The notes: generated by a model not told the origin, from the letters alone. Shown: positions 26,420 to 35,423, counted from the first letter of the stretch. The stretch: 64,000 nucleotides of DNA from Phytomonospora endophytica (GCF_014202425.1 NZ_JACHGT010000002.1:310001-374000); one strand, 5' to 3'. Numbers and translations: made by a program.

Positions 26420-27232
26420 CTAGACCACGCCCTCGGGCAGTTCGAGGGGGTCGAGTTCGCGCGGCTCGTCGGGCACCGGTGCCTGAAGCGTCTCGATGTC
26501 CGGGCCGAGCACGCTCTGCCCGGTCAGGCGGCGCACGGCCCCCTCCATGTGCGACTCGATCAGCGCCAGCAGGCGCGTCTCGTCGCGGTCGCGGAGGGCG
26601 TCGACGATCGCCTCGTGGTCCTCGGCCAGGTCGGCGCGGACGACGAAGCCGGCACTCGGGCCGTGCTGCATCGAGAACGTCGACAGGCGCGTCTCGATCA
26701 GCAGCGTCCGCATGCTGCGGCTGAGCCGGTGGCTGCCCGCCGAGTCGACGAGCATGCGGTGGAAGGCCAGGTCGGCGTCGCCGAGCTGGCGGGCGGCGCC
26801 CTTCTTCGCGGCACGCGACATCTTGCGCACCTCGCCGGTCAGCGCCCGAACGGTCGCGGCCAGCGCGGGAGCGCCCAAACGGAGCAGACGCAGACACGCG
26901 GACCGTTCCACGGCGGCCCGCATCTGATAGACGTCGGCGACGTCGGCGGCGCTCATGCTGGCGACACCGAGCCCGCGGCGGCGCACGGTCGTGAGCAGGC
27001 CCTCCTGCACGAGGCGCTGCATGCCCTCGCGGAGCGGCCCACGGCTGACACCGAGCTGCTCGGCCATCTCGGCCTCGCCGAGCGGCGAACCGGGCGGCAG
27101 ATCGCCCTGCACGATCGCCTCGCGAATGCGCTCGGCGATCAGATCGACCGTCGAGTAACGGCTCACGGGCGCGAGCCGGTTGGGGAGCGCACGCTCAGCC
27201 GAGGTCAGGCTCGGCGGTGATGGCCGGGTCAC
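26420..27232 (-). CDS. GntR-family (FadR/FCD) transcriptional regulator
   Basis: 270 residues. Winged helix-turn-helix (RIREAIVQGDLPPGSPLGE, LGVSRGPLREGMQRL) then an FCD ligand domain with the metal-binding Asp/His pattern (DADLAFHRMLV, ..ESHM). GTG 27232 has a perfect AGGAGGT 8 nt upstream. It is divergent from the ehu transporter and probably regulates it through the TTGTCGACAA palindrome between them. FCD ligands are usually small organic acids or breakdown products. Confidence 0.9.
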   Translation of the reverse strand: MTRPSPPSLTSAERALPNRLAPVSRYSTVDLIAERIREAIVQGDLPPGSPLGEAEMAEQLGVSRGPLREGMQRLVQEGLLTTVRRRGLGVASMSAADVADVYQMRAAVERSACLRLLRLGAPALAATVRALTGEVRKMSRAAKKGAARQLGDADLAFHRMLVDSAGSHRLSRSMRTLLIETRLSTFSMQHGPSAGFVVRADLAEDHEAIVDALRDRDETRLLALIESHMEGAVRRLTGQSVLGPDIETLQAPVPDEPRELDPLELPEGVV

Positions 27233-27397
27233 ACCTCAACACCTCCTATGAACGCAAGACGATCTCGGGGGCGCGGCAGCGCCCCGAGCCGAAAATTTAC
27301 CCTGCGCGACTCCCGGTTCCGCGTTCCGTCGGCGATGACGCGGCGGTGGATTCGACGGGCCGACGGCACCGGGGCCGGTTGTTACCAAAGTTAGATC

Positions 27398-27422
27398 ATC
27401 GTATTGTCGACAAACATACGAT
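27398..27422. promoter_or_regulatory. GntR/FCD operator, with TTGACA element downstream
   Basis: Perfect palindrome ttgtcgacaa (27404-27413), flanked by atcgta (27398) and tacgat (27417-27422). This matches the usual FCD-type TTGT-N2-ACAA operator. A TTGACA at 27438-27443 could be the -35 of the ehu operon, but no good -10 follows. Confidence 0.6.
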
Positions 27423-27519
27423 GCCTGATACGGTCTCTTGACACAACGGCCCATGCCAAGTGTGACGAGCCCTGACATATCCCCCATGCAGGGCGCTGAA
27501 GGATTGGAAGGACGGCACC

Positions 27520-28416
27520 ATGACCGCCCAGAAGAACTGGTCCCGTCGCGATCTTCTTCGCGGCACGCTCCTGGCCGGCGGCGCGCTGGCCGTGCCCGGC
27601 CTGCTCGCGGCCTGCAGCAAGACCCCCGACACCGGCGCGGGCAACACGCTGGATCGCATCAAGAAGGACGGCAAGGTCAAGGTCGGCTTCGCCGCCGAGG
27701 CCCCGTACGGCTTCGAGCAGGACGGCAAGCTCGCCGGCGAGGCTCCCGCGATCGCCGCCGAGGTGTACAAGGCCCTCGGCGTCGGCGAGATGGAAGGCGT
27801 ACTCGTCGAATTCGGCCAGCTCATCCCGGCGCTGACCTCGGGCCAGTTCGACGCGGTCGCCGCCGGCATGTTCATCACGCCCGAGCGCTGCGGCCAGGCG
27901 GCCTTCGCCGAGCCCGAGTACATCTCCACCGCCGGCCTGCTGGTGCCCAAGGGCAACCCGAAGGGCCTCACCGACTACAAGTCGGTCGCCGAGGCGGGGA
28001 TCAAGCTCGCCGTGATGAGCGGTGCCGCCGAGGCCGCCAACGCCAAGGACGCTGGCGTGTCCGAGGACAACCTCGTCACCGTCGACAAGCAGCCCGACGG
28101 CCTGTCGGCGATCCTCGCCGGCGACGCCGACGCGTTCACCCTCACCACCCCGTCGCTGCGCTGGATGGCCAAGGACAGCGCCGACGTGGAGGTCACCGAG
28201 GGCTTCGTCCCGACCTTGAAGGGCGTGCCGCAGACCGGCGCGGGCGCGGCGGTGTTCCGCTCGGCCGACACCTCGCTGCTCGAAGCCTTCAACGCCGAAC
28301 TCGCCAAGCTCAAGGCCGACTCGGCCCGTTACCTGGCGCTGATCGAACCCTTCGGGTTCACGCAGGCCGAGATCCCGCCCGCGGACCTGACCACCGCGGA
28401 GCTCTGCAAGGGCTGA
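27520..28416 (+). CDS. ehuB: ectoine/hydroxyectoine-type ABC transporter substrate-binding lipoprotein
   Basis: 298 residues. N-terminus has a Tat-like SRRDLLRG and a lipobox LLAAC, so this is a folded, exported lipoprotein anchored outside the membrane. The mature part is a type 2 periplasmic binding fold (IKKDGKVKVGFAAEAPYGF, GQFDAVAAGMFITPER) resembling EhuB. First gene of a four-gene importer operon (SBP, two permeases, ATPase), the standard ehuBCDA order. Amino-acid substrates are also possible. Confidence 0.85.
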   Translation: MTAQKNWSRRDLLRGTLLAGGALAVPGLLAACSKTPDTGAGNTLDRIKKDGKVKVGFAAEAPYGFEQDGKLAGEAPAIAAEVYKALGVGEMEGVLVEFGQLIPALTSGQFDAVAAGMFITPERCGQAAFAEPEYISTAGLLVPKGNPKGLTDYKSVAEAGIKLAVMSGAAEAANAKDAGVSEDNLVTVDKQPDGLSAILAGDADAFTLTTPSLRWMAKDSADVEVTEGFVPTLKGVPQTGAGAAVFRSADTSLLEAFNAELAKLKADSARYLALIEPFGFTQAEIPPADLTTAELCKG

Positions 28417-28421
28417 CTGAC

Positions 28422-29150
28422 ATGGGTGACTTCTTCACGACTTTCGCCGACGCCCTCCCCCAGCTGCTCAGCGGCATCAGGATCACGCTGATCCTGACCG
28501 CGAGCGGGGCGGTGCTGGCGCTCGTGCTGTCGTTCCTGTTCGGGCTGATGTCCCGCTCGCGCTCGATCATGGTCCGCGGCACCTCTCGCGTCATCGTCGA
28601 GTTCTTCCGCGGCACCTCGCTCGTGGTGCAGCTGTTCTGGTTCGTCTACGCGATGCCGATCGTGACCGGCTTCCAGCTCGACGACCCGGTCTACGCCGGC
28701 ATCATCGCGCTCGGCCTCAACTACGGCGCCTACGGCGCCGAGGTGGTGCGCGGCGGCCTCAACGCCGTCCCGCAGGCGCAGTGGGAGGCCACGATCGCGC
28801 TGAACATGACGCCGCTCCAGCGGCTGCGCCTGGTCATCGTCCCGCAGGCGATGGCCGAGATGATCCCGCCGTTCGGCAACCTGCTGATCCAGCTGCTCAA
28901 GGCCAGTTCGCTGGTCGTGCTGGTCGGTATCGCCGACCTGTCCTTCGAGGCCGAGAAGATCCGCCTGACCAACGCCACCGAGGCGACGGCGGCGTTCTCC
29001 ATCAGTCTCGTCCTCTACTTCGTGCTGGCCTGGCTGCTCAACACCGGCATGCGTGCCTGGGAGGGCCACGCCAAGGCCAAACTCGGCCGGCCGGTACCGC
29101 GTAAACGGCTCCTGCAGCCGGTCCGCGCCGACCAGGGAGGTGCCGTGTGA
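28422..29150 (+). CDS. ehuC: ABC transporter permease of ehu operon
   Basis: 242 residues from ATG 28422, 6 bp after the ehuB stop; longer frames upstream are artefacts. Five or so membrane helices and the EAA loop (AQWEATIALNMTPLQRLRLVIVPQA, residues ~125-150) of the HisM/HisQ type. The last four bases overlap the next permease (GTGA), which couples their translation. Forms the pore with ehuD. Confidence 0.9.
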   Translation: MGDFFTTFADALPQLLSGIRITLILTASGAVLALVLSFLFGLMSRSRSIMVRGTSRVIVEFFRGTSLVVQLFWFVYAMPIVTGFQLDDPVYAGIIALGLNYGAYGAEVVRGGLNAVPQAQWEATIALNMTPLQRLRLVIVPQAMAEMIPPFGNLLIQLLKASSLVVLVGIADLSFEAEKIRLTNATEATAAFSISLVLYFVLAWLLNTGMRAWEGHAKAKLGRPVPRKRLLQPVRADQGGAV

Positions 29151-29806
29151 GCTGGTGGAACAACCAGGCGGCGCTGGAACTCTTCCCGCTGCTGCTCGAA
29201 GGCTTCCGGATCACCCTGCTGGCGACGCTGCTCGGCTCGCTGCTGGCGCTGACGCTCGGCCTGGTCTTCGCCTTCATCGACCGGACCGCACCGGAGTACA
29301 TCCGCCGCCCGCTGGGCTGGGTGCTGCAGTTCATCCGCTTCACCCCGCCGATCGCGCAGCTGTTCTTCGCCTACTACGTGATCCGGCCGAACCTCGGGAT
29401 CGGCGTCGACGCGCTGACCGTCGGCATCGTCGTCCTCGGCGTGCACTACGCGACCTACAACGCCGAGATCTACCGCGCCGGCATCGAAGGCGTGCCGAAG
29501 GGGCAGTGGGAGGCGGTCACCGCCTTGTCGCTGCCGCAGGGCCGCGCCTGGTTCGGCGTGATCCTGCCGCAGGCGATCCGCCGCGTGCTGCCCTCGCTGG
29601 GCAACAACGTGATCATCCTGTTCAAGGAGGTGCCGGTCCTGTCGGCGATCGCGGTGACCGAGATGGTCCGCGTCGGCAAGGAGTACACCTCCGACCACTT
29701 CGCCTTCTACATCGAGGCCTTCACCATCGCCGGGCTCATCTACCTGGTGGCGAGCTATCCGACCTCACTGCTCATGCGGAAACTGGAGGTGCGTCTTGGC
29801 AACTGA
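29147..29806 (+). CDS. ehuD: ABC transporter permease of ehu operon
   Basis: 219 residues, GTG 29147. HisM-type permease with EAA loop (GQWEAVTALSLPQGRAWFGVILPQA) and RFTPPIAQLFF near the second helix. Overlaps ehuC by 4 bp and the ATPase by 11 bp. Confidence 0.9.
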   Translation: MSWWNNQAALELFPLLLEGFRITLLATLLGSLLALTLGLVFAFIDRTAPEYIRRPLGWVLQFIRFTPPIAQLFFAYYVIRPNLGIGVDALTVGIVVLGVHYATYNAEIYRAGIEGVPKGQWEAVTALSLPQGRAWFGVILPQAIRRVLPSLGNNVIILFKEVPVLSAIAVTEMVRVGKEYTSDHFAFYIEAFTIAGLIYLVASYPTSLLMRKLEVRLGN

Positions 29807-30620
29807 CACCACGGCGGCGCAGGTCGAGACCGACACGCAGGCTCTCGGCCCGGTCGTCAACTTCGACAAGGTGGTCAAGCGCTACGGCGAGCTCACCGTG
29901 CTCGACGAGCTCGACTTCTCGGTGAAGCCCGGCGAGCGCGTGACCCTCATCGGTCCGTCCGGTTCGGGCAAGACCACGATCCTGCGGCTGCTGATGACCT
30001 TGGAGAAGGTCACCGACGGCGTGATCTGGGTCGAGGGCGAGCCCCTGTCGCACATGCGCGACTCCGGTGGGGAGCTCGTGCCCGCCAACGAGGCGTACCT
30101 GCGGCAGATGCGCAAGCGGATCGGGATGGTGTTCCAGCAGTTCAACCTGTTCCCGAACATGAACGTGCTGCGCAACATCACCGAGGCGCCGGTGCACGTG
30201 CTGGGCCTGAGCAAGGACGAGGCCGCGGTGCGGGCGCGGGAGCTGCTCGAACTGGTGGGGCTGTCCGACAAGGAGAACGCGCATCCGTCGAAGCTGTCGG
30301 GTGGGCAGCAGCAGCGAGTCGCGATCGCGCGGGCGCTGGCCATGCGGCCCGACATCCTGCTGCTCGACGAGGTGACCTCGGCGCTCGACCCGGAACTGGT
30401 CGCCGACGTGCAGAACGTGCTGCGTGACATCGCCTCGTCGACCGACATCACGATGCTGATCGTGACGCACGAGATGCACTTCGCGCGGGACGTGTCGCAG
30501 CGGGTGCTGATGTTCGACAAGGGGAAGATCATCGAGGAGGGCACTCCCGAGCGGTTGTTCAGCGAGCCCCGCGAGGAGCGGACGCAGAAGTTCCTGCGGG
30601 CGGTGCTGGAAGGGCGCTGA
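29796..30620 (+). CDS. ehuA: ABC transporter ATPase of ehu operon
   Basis: 274 residues from TTG 29796, with GGAGGT 5 nt upstream. Walker A GPSGSGKTT, Q-loop FQQFNL, signature LSGGQQQR, Walker B LLLDEVTSALD and H-loop IVTHEM: a full polar amino acid-type importer ATPase. It overlaps ehuD by 11 bp and ends the operon; a GC hairpin (30643-30664) follows. Confidence 0.92.
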   Translation: MATDTTAAQVETDTQALGPVVNFDKVVKRYGELTVLDELDFSVKPGERVTLIGPSGSGKTTILRLLMTLEKVTDGVIWVEGEPLSHMRDSGGELVPANEAYLRQMRKRIGMVFQQFNLFPNMNVLRNITEAPVHVLGLSKDEAAVRARELLELVGLSDKENAHPSKLSGGQQQRVAIARALAMRPDILLLDEVTSALDPELVADVQNVLRDIASSTDITMLIVTHEMHFARDVSQRVLMFDKGKIIEEGTPERLFSEPREERTQKFLRAVLEGR

Positions 30621-30642
30621 GGCGCCTTGACTCGGCGGACGG

Positions 30643-30664
30643 GCCCCGCCCGGGGGGGCGGGGC
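30643..30664 (+). terminator. GC hairpin after ehuA
   Basis: 8-bp stem gccccgcc/ggcggggc with a 6-nt loop, ~22 bp after the ehuA stop; no T tract. Confidence 0.4.
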
Positions 30665-30795
30665 GGCCCCCCGCCCCCGGTGGGGAAACCCCCAAGGCCG
30701 CCCCCGGGGGCCCCCCGCCAACGGCGCTGTGCCCCCGTGGGCACCCCCGCGCGTTGGTCCCGCGCGCCCCGCTTGGCGGGGCCGCCTACTTCCCT

Positions 30796-30862
30796 GGGGG
30801 GGTTGGGGGGGGGGGGGGGGGGGGCGGGGGGGGGGGGGGGGGCCGGGGCGGGGGGGGGGGGG
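30796..30862. repeat. poly-G tract between convergent genes
   Basis: Three long G runs (about 20, 17 and 13) broken only by t, c or cc, in the 263-bp gap between ehuA and the NmrA gene. The rest of the gap is also G/C blocks. It could form G-quadruplexes or be a sequencing artefact. Confidence 0.85.
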
Positions 30863-30883
30863 CCGTCCGCCGTCCCCGTGTCG

Positions 30884-31756
30884 TCATCCGCCGAAGGCCT
30901 CCGCGTGGTCCCGCGCGAACTCGGCGATGTCCCTCGGTGGGCGCCCGAGCAGCTCGGCGACGGTCCCGGTCGTGTAGCGCCCCCAGCCCGCGGCGTAAGC
31001 CTGGGCGTACTCCTCGACCATGTCGACGATCCATCCGGGCACGCCGTGTCCGAGCATCGCCTCGCGTTTGGCCTCGTCGCTGACGGGCCGGTAGCCGACG
31101 TCGCGGCCGAGCGCGCGGCCGAGTTCGCCGGCGACGTCGTCGAAGCTGAGCAGCCGCGGGCCGCTGAGGGTGTAGGTCTCACCGTGGTGCTCGCCGGGGT
31201 CGTCGAGGAGGACGCGGGCGGCGACGTCGGCGATGTCGCGGGCGTCGATCATCGCGAGCTCGGCGGCGGCCATGTTGAGCGAGAAGCCGCCGGTCGTGGC
31301 GACCTCGCCGGCCTCGTTGAGCAGGTTCTGCATGAACCAGTGCGGTTTCAGGATCGTCCAGCGCAGTCCGGAGCGCTCGATCTCGCGGTCGGACAGGGCG
31401 TGCAGGCGGCCGCTGCGGTTGGGCGCGTCGTGGGCGGCGTCGATCGCCGACAGGCGCACGACCCGCTCGACGCCGGCCTCCCGCGCGGCCCACAGCGCGT
31501 TCATGCTGTTCTCCGGCGCGCGGGGGCCGTTGGGGGTGAGCAGCCAGACGTCGTCGACGCCTTCGAAGGCGGGCGGGAGTGTGCGGGGGTCGCCGAGGTC
31601 GCCGGTGACGACGTCGGTGCCGCGTTCGCGCAGCGCGTCGATGCCGGATTCGCTGTAGGCGAGGGCGCGGAGTTTCACGTCGGCGCCTTCGAGGGCGTCC
31701 ATCAGCGCGGTGGAGACGGTGCCGGAGGCTCCGGTGATCAGGACGGTGCGGGACAT
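30884..31756 (-). CDS. NmrA-like NAD(P)-binding protein
   Basis: 290 residues from ATG 31756. Rossmann nucleotide site TGASGTVS at ~8-15, then acidic VVTGDLGD; a later LKPHWFMQNL matches NmrA/HSCARG-type atypical SDRs, used as redox sensors or quinone reductases. No Tyr-x3-Lys catalytic pair is seen. It is the second gene after the EamA transporter, 2 bp apart, so co-transcribed. Confidence 0.87.
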   Translation of the reverse strand: MSRTVLITGASGTVSTALMDALEGADVKLRALAYSESGIDALRERGTDVVTGDLGDPRTLPPAFEGVDDVWLLTPNGPRAPENSMNALWAAREAGVERVVRLSAIDAAHDAPNRSGRLHALSDREIERSGLRWTILKPHWFMQNLLNEAGEVATTGGFSLNMAAAELAMIDARDIADVAARVLLDDPGEHHGETYTLSGPRLLSFDDVAGELGRALGRDVGYRPVSDEAKREAMLGHGVPGWIVDMVEEYAQAYAAGWGRYTTGTVAELLGRPPRDIAEFARDHAEAFGG

Positions 31757-31758
31757 GG

Positions 31759-32682
31759 TCAGTTTCCTTTCGGGGCGAGGCCGAACAGGCCGCGGGCGGC
31801 CTCGGGCGTGAGCTGGGCGGCGGAGATGGCGCTGAGGGCGAGCACGAAGCCGGCGCCCTGCCACGCGGTGAGCGACTGGCCGAGGAACACCCAGCCGAGG
31901 ACGGTCGCGACCACCGGGGACAGCAGGGCGAGGAAGGAGACGGCGACGACGGGCAGCCGCCCGATGCCGCGGAACCAGATCGGGTAGGAGAGTCCGGCGC
32001 CGACGACGGCCAGCCAGGCGTAGCCGCCGAGCGCGGGGAGGTCCAGTGCGGGCGGGAGACCTTCGACGGCGAGCGCGAGCGGGAGGAGGACAAGGCCGCC
32101 GGCGGTGAGCTGCCAGCCGGCCAGCGTCGTCGGGCCGACGCCTTCGGGTCGTCCCCAGCGTTTCGTCAGCACGATCCCGGCGGCCATGACGGCCGCGGCG
32201 GCGAGTCCGGCGGCCACGCCGAGGGCGTCGAAGTCGAGTCGGCCGCGCAGGACGATGAGTCCGACGCCGACCACGCCGGTCAGTCCCCAGCCGAGGCGCC
32301 AGCGGGTCGGTTTTTCACCGAACACGGCGAAGGCCAGGCCGACGACGAACAGGGGCTGGACGGCGGTGAGGGTCGCCGCGACGCCGCCGGGGAGGCGGTA
32401 GGCGGCGACGAACAGCAGCGCGAAGAGGGCGCCGATGTTGAGGGTGCCGAGGACGAGCGACCGCCAGAGCCATACCCCGCGCGGGAGCCGCCGGGTGACG
32501 GCGAGCAGGACGAGCCCGGCGGGGAGGGCGCGGAGGACGCCGGAGACGAGCGGGTAGCCGGGCGGGAGGAACTCGGTGGTGACCAGGTAGGTCGTGCCCC
32601 AGGCGGCGGGTACGGCCGCGGTCAGGGCGGTGACCGCGAGGGTGCCGCCGGGGGCGGTCGTCCGGGCCGGTGCCTGCACCAT
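31759..32682 (-). CDS. EamA/DMT-family permease
   Basis: 307 residues from ATG 32682 with AAGGAG 7 nt upstream; the longer upstream frame is rejected. Ten predicted membrane helices in two EamA halves, with GTLNIGALFALLFVAAYRLPGG between helices. A drug/metabolite exporter of unknown substrate. The promoter and three operator-like palindromes lie just upstream. Confidence 0.88.
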   Translation of the reverse strand: MVQAPARTTAPGGTLAVTALTAAVPAAWGTTYLVTTEFLPPGYPLVSGVLRALPAGLVLLAVTRRLPRGVWLWRSLVLGTLNIGALFALLFVAAYRLPGGVAATLTAVQPLFVVGLAFAVFGEKPTRWRLGWGLTGVVGVGLIVLRGRLDFDALGVAAGLAAAAVMAAGIVLTKRWGRPEGVGPTTLAGWQLTAGGLVLLPLALAVEGLPPALDLPALGGYAWLAVVGAGLSYPIWFRGIGRLPVVAVSFLALLSPVVATVLGWVFLGQSLTAWQGAGFVLALSAISAAQLTPEAARGLFGLAPKGN

Positions 32683-32691
32683 GGCCAACTC

Positions 32692-32764
32692 CTTAGCGCT
32701 AAGATACTTAGAGTTAAGGAGATTAGGCCGCATCGAGGCCACTGTCAAATCTCTCAGCGCTAAG
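32692..32764. promoter_or_regulatory. EamA-NmrA promoter with three palindromic operators
   Basis: cttagcgctaag (32692-32703, perfect 12-bp palindrome) and close copies cttagagttaag (32707-32718) and ctcagcgctaag (32753-32764). On the minus strand TTGACA (32743-32748) and TAATCT (32720-32725) are 17 bp apart: a clear promoter flanked by the sites. The regulator is not known. Confidence 0.65.
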
Positions 32765-32878
32765 GCTTCTGCGGAGTCCCCACCCCGCGAGCCCTCACCC
32801 GTCCCACCCAGCAGGATCCGGGCAACATCACACCCACCCCCCTGCCAATTCCTACCGCGCCGGACAACAATGGGACCC

Positions 32879-34057
32879 ATGCCACTACCGCCGCTTGTGG
32901 AACCCGCAGAGTCACTGTCCGTCGAAGAGGTCCGCCGCTACTCGCGGCACCTGATCATCCCCGACTTCGCGATGGACGGCCAGAAACGGCTCAAGAACGC
33001 CCGCGTCCTGTGCGTGGGCGCCGGTGGGCTCGGCTCGCCGGCCCTCCTCTACCTGGCCGCCGCCGGTGTGGGCACGCTCGGTGTCGTCGACTTCGACGTC
33101 GTCGACGAGTCCAACCTCCAGCGGCAGGTCATCCACGGTGTCTCCGACATCGGACGCCCGAAGGCCGAGTCGGCCGCCGCGAGCATCCGCGAGATCAACC
33201 CGCTGATCCAGGTCAACGTGCACACCGAGGCCCTTGACAACGACAACGTCATGGAGCTGTTCTCCCAGTACGACCTCATCGTCGACGGGACCGACAACTT
33301 CGCCACGCGGTACATGGTCAACGACGCCTGCGTGCTGCTGAACAAGCCGTACGTGTGGGGCTCGATCTTCCGCTACGACGGCCAGTCCTCGGTGTTCTGG
33401 TCCGAGCACGGACCCTGCTACCGCTGCCTCTACCCCGAGCCGCCCCCGCCCGGAATGGTGCCGAGCTGCGCCGAGGGCGGCGTACTCGGCGTGCTGTGCG
33501 CGTCCATCGGATCCGTGCAGGTCAACGAGGCGATCAAGGTCCTCACCGGGACCGGCGAGCCGCTCGTCGGACGATTGATGGTCTTCGACGCGCTCGAAAT
33601 GAGCTGGCGCGACATCAAAGTGCGCAAGGATCCCAACTGCGCCATCTGCGGCGAGAACGCGACCATCACTGAACTGATCGACTACGACGACTTCTGCGGC
33701 GTGGTCTCCGAGGAGGCGAGCATGGCTGCGGCCGGATCCACCATCACCGCGACCGAACTGAAGGACTGGCAGGACGCGGGCAAGGACATCGCGCTGATCG
33801 ACGTGCGCGAGCCCGCCGAGTACGCGATCGTCAAGATCCCGGGCTCGACGCTGATCCCGAAGGGCGACATCGTCTCGGGTGAGGCGCTGTCGCAGATCCC
33901 GACCGACAAGCAGGTCGTGCTGTACTGCAAGGCCGGCGTGCGCTCGGCCGAGGCCCTCGCCGCCGTGCACGCGGCGGGTATCTCCAACGCCGTGCACGTC
34001 CAGGGCGGGGTACTGGCCTGGATCAACCAGATCGACCCGGCGCTGCCGAGTTACTAG
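32879..34057 (+). CDS. moeZ: adenylyltransferase/sulfurtransferase MoeZ
   Basis: 392 residues from ATG 32879 (ATG 32870 possible). ThiF/MoeB domain with nucleotide loop GAGGLGS (~47-53), zinc cysteines CYRC and CAIC, then a rhodanese domain with active-site YCKAGVRS near residue 350. It adenylates and thiolates MoaD/CysO-like carriers for molybdopterin, cysteine and thiolation pathways. The gene keeps its mycobacterial place near DUF3152. Confidence 0.95.
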   Translation: MPLPPLVEPAESLSVEEVRRYSRHLIIPDFAMDGQKRLKNARVLCVGAGGLGSPALLYLAAAGVGTLGVVDFDVVDESNLQRQVIHGVSDIGRPKAESAAASIREINPLIQVNVHTEALDNDNVMELFSQYDLIVDGTDNFATRYMVNDACVLLNKPYVWGSIFRYDGQSSVFWSEHGPCYRCLYPEPPPPGMVPSCAEGGVLGVLCASIGSVQVNEAIKVLTGTGEPLVGRLMVFDALEMSWRDIKVRKDPNCAICGENATITELIDYDDFCGVVSEEASMAAAGSTITATELKDWQDAGKDIALIDVREPAEYAIVKIPGSTLIPKGDIVSGEALSQIPTDKQVVLYCKAGVRSAEALAAVHAAGISNAVHVQGGVLAWINQIDPALPSY

Positions 34058-34133
34058 GCGCGCTTCGCCCGCTGCGCGGGAGAGTCGGTGGGGGGTCGGG
34101 CGGGGACCCGTCCGACTTTCCAGCTGTCCGGCG

Positions 34134-34169
34134 AAACGGCCCGCACCCTGTTGAGGGTGCGGGCCGTTT
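34134..34169. terminator. bidirectional terminator
   Basis: Perfect 16-bp stem (aaacggcccgcaccct, 34134-34149 with 34154-34169) and 4-nt loop; T or A runs at both ends. Between convergent moeZ and the secreted hydrolase. Confidence 0.88.
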
Positions 34170-34177
34170 CTCGTCGG

Positions 34178-35218
34178 TCAGATGTTGCGGTCGAGCCAGT
34201 CGTCGACCTCGGCGAACCAGGTCGCGGCCGTGCGGTGCAGGTTCAGCACGTGGCCGGTGTCGGCGACGACGAGCGCCTCCAGCTTCGCGTCGGCCGGATA
34301 GTGCGGGCGCTCGCCCGCGAGCAGGGCCGCCGACGAGGAGCAGTCGGTGGCGCCCGGCCCGCACAGGAACCTGTCGAACTCGCCGACGATCACGTACACC
34401 GGGACGTCGATGTCGCCGCCGACCCCGGCGTCGCCCATGGCGAAGACGTCGGGTTCACCGGTGAGCTCGTCGAAGGCCATGACCAGCGGTGATGCCGTCG
34501 GACGGTGGTACATCCACGCCGACTTGCCGCCGATCGGCAGCGAGGTGTAGCCGTCGTCGAGGCCCCGTCCGGCGACGCGGGGATCACGCGAGGCGGGGAC
34601 GTAGGCGGCGCCGAGTTCGGCGAAGGCGTCCCAGTTCGGGGTGCTGGATTCGCCGGTGAGGACGAGGCCGTCGACGTCGCCGGGCCACTCCTCGGCGACC
34701 ATCCGGGCGAGCGTCGAGCCGAGCGAGTTGCCGACGAGGACGACCCGGGCGTAGGTCCGCCGCAGCTCCAGGACGACCTGGTGGACGGAGTCACGGTGGC
34801 TGTCGGGGGCGAAACGGGAACTGTGCGGGGCCGCCGAGGCGCCGGTGCCGAGGCGGTCCATGGCGAAGGTGGCGTGACCCGCGCGGGACATGTACTCGAC
34901 GTAGGACGGGCCGCGCGGGTCGCCGCGCATCGTCCAGTAGGAGCGGTCGTAGGTGCCGCCGGGGAGGAGGAGCTGGACGGTGTCCGGGTGGGCGCCTCGC
35001 GGCGAGCACAGGGTTCCGGCAACGGTCTGGTCGGCGGGGGCGCCGGGGGTGAGGGCGACGGGAACGGTTCGCTCGCGGCAGGTGGCGGGGGTGGTGTTCG
35101 TGGGGGTGGTGTTCGTGGGGGTGCTCTCGGTCGGGGTCGCCGACGCGGGGGCGGCGGCGAGGAGGGGGACGGCGATCGCGAGGAGGGCGAGCGCCGAGAT
35201 GAGGCGGGGACGGGTCAT
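34178..35218 (-). CDS. secreted alpha/beta hydrolase
   Basis: 346 residues from ATG 35218 with AAGGAG upstream; the longer reading joins a repeat element and is rejected. Signal peptide (…AAPASATP), a short Thr-repeat NTTPTNTTP, then an α/β-hydrolase fold with nucleophile GNSLGS, catalytic Asp near GEFDRF and His in DTGHVL. A likely extracellular esterase or lipase; the substrate is unknown. The TetR-type sites upstream suggest an inducible gene. Confidence 0.85.
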   Translation of the reverse strand: MTRPRLISALALLAIAVPLLAAAPASATPTESTPTNTTPTNTTPATCRERTVPVALTPGAPADQTVAGTLCSPRGAHPDTVQLLLPGGTYDRSYWTMRGDPRGPSYVEYMSRAGHATFAMDRLGTGASAAPHSSRFAPDSHRDSVHQVVLELRRTYARVVLVGNSLGSTLARMVAEEWPGDVDGLVLTGESSTPNWDAFAELGAAYVPASRDPRVAGRGLDDGYTSLPIGGKSAWMYHRPTASPLVMAFDELTGEPDVFAMGDAGVGGDIDVPVYVIVGEFDRFLCGPGATDCSSSAALLAGERPHYPADAKLEALVVADTGHVLNLHRTAATWFAEVDDWLDRNI

Positions 35219-35229
35219 GCGGCTCCTTG

Positions 35230-35275
35230 TTCGTACGGCGTACGGATATTGTAGCCGGACTTCGTACGGCGTACT
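35230..35275. promoter_or_regulatory. promoter with two identical palindromic operators
   Basis: ttcgtacggcgtac occurs at 35230-35243 and 35261-35274, 31 bp apart, each a near-perfect cgtacggcgtacg palindrome. Between them is a minus-strand -10 TACAAT (35248-35253). A repressor would cover both sides of the -10. Confidence 0.6.
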
Positions 35276-35423
35276 GAGAGGGGGGCGGGAGCGGGCGAAG
35301 GCGCAGTTCAGGACGCGCGAAGGCCAGGCCCACGACGGTGGGGCGCGATGCGAGGCCGGGTTCAGGCTCGGGCCGCGACGGGCGACGCGGCTGACGCCGG
35401 GCGTTTTCGGGCACGCCTCAGGA

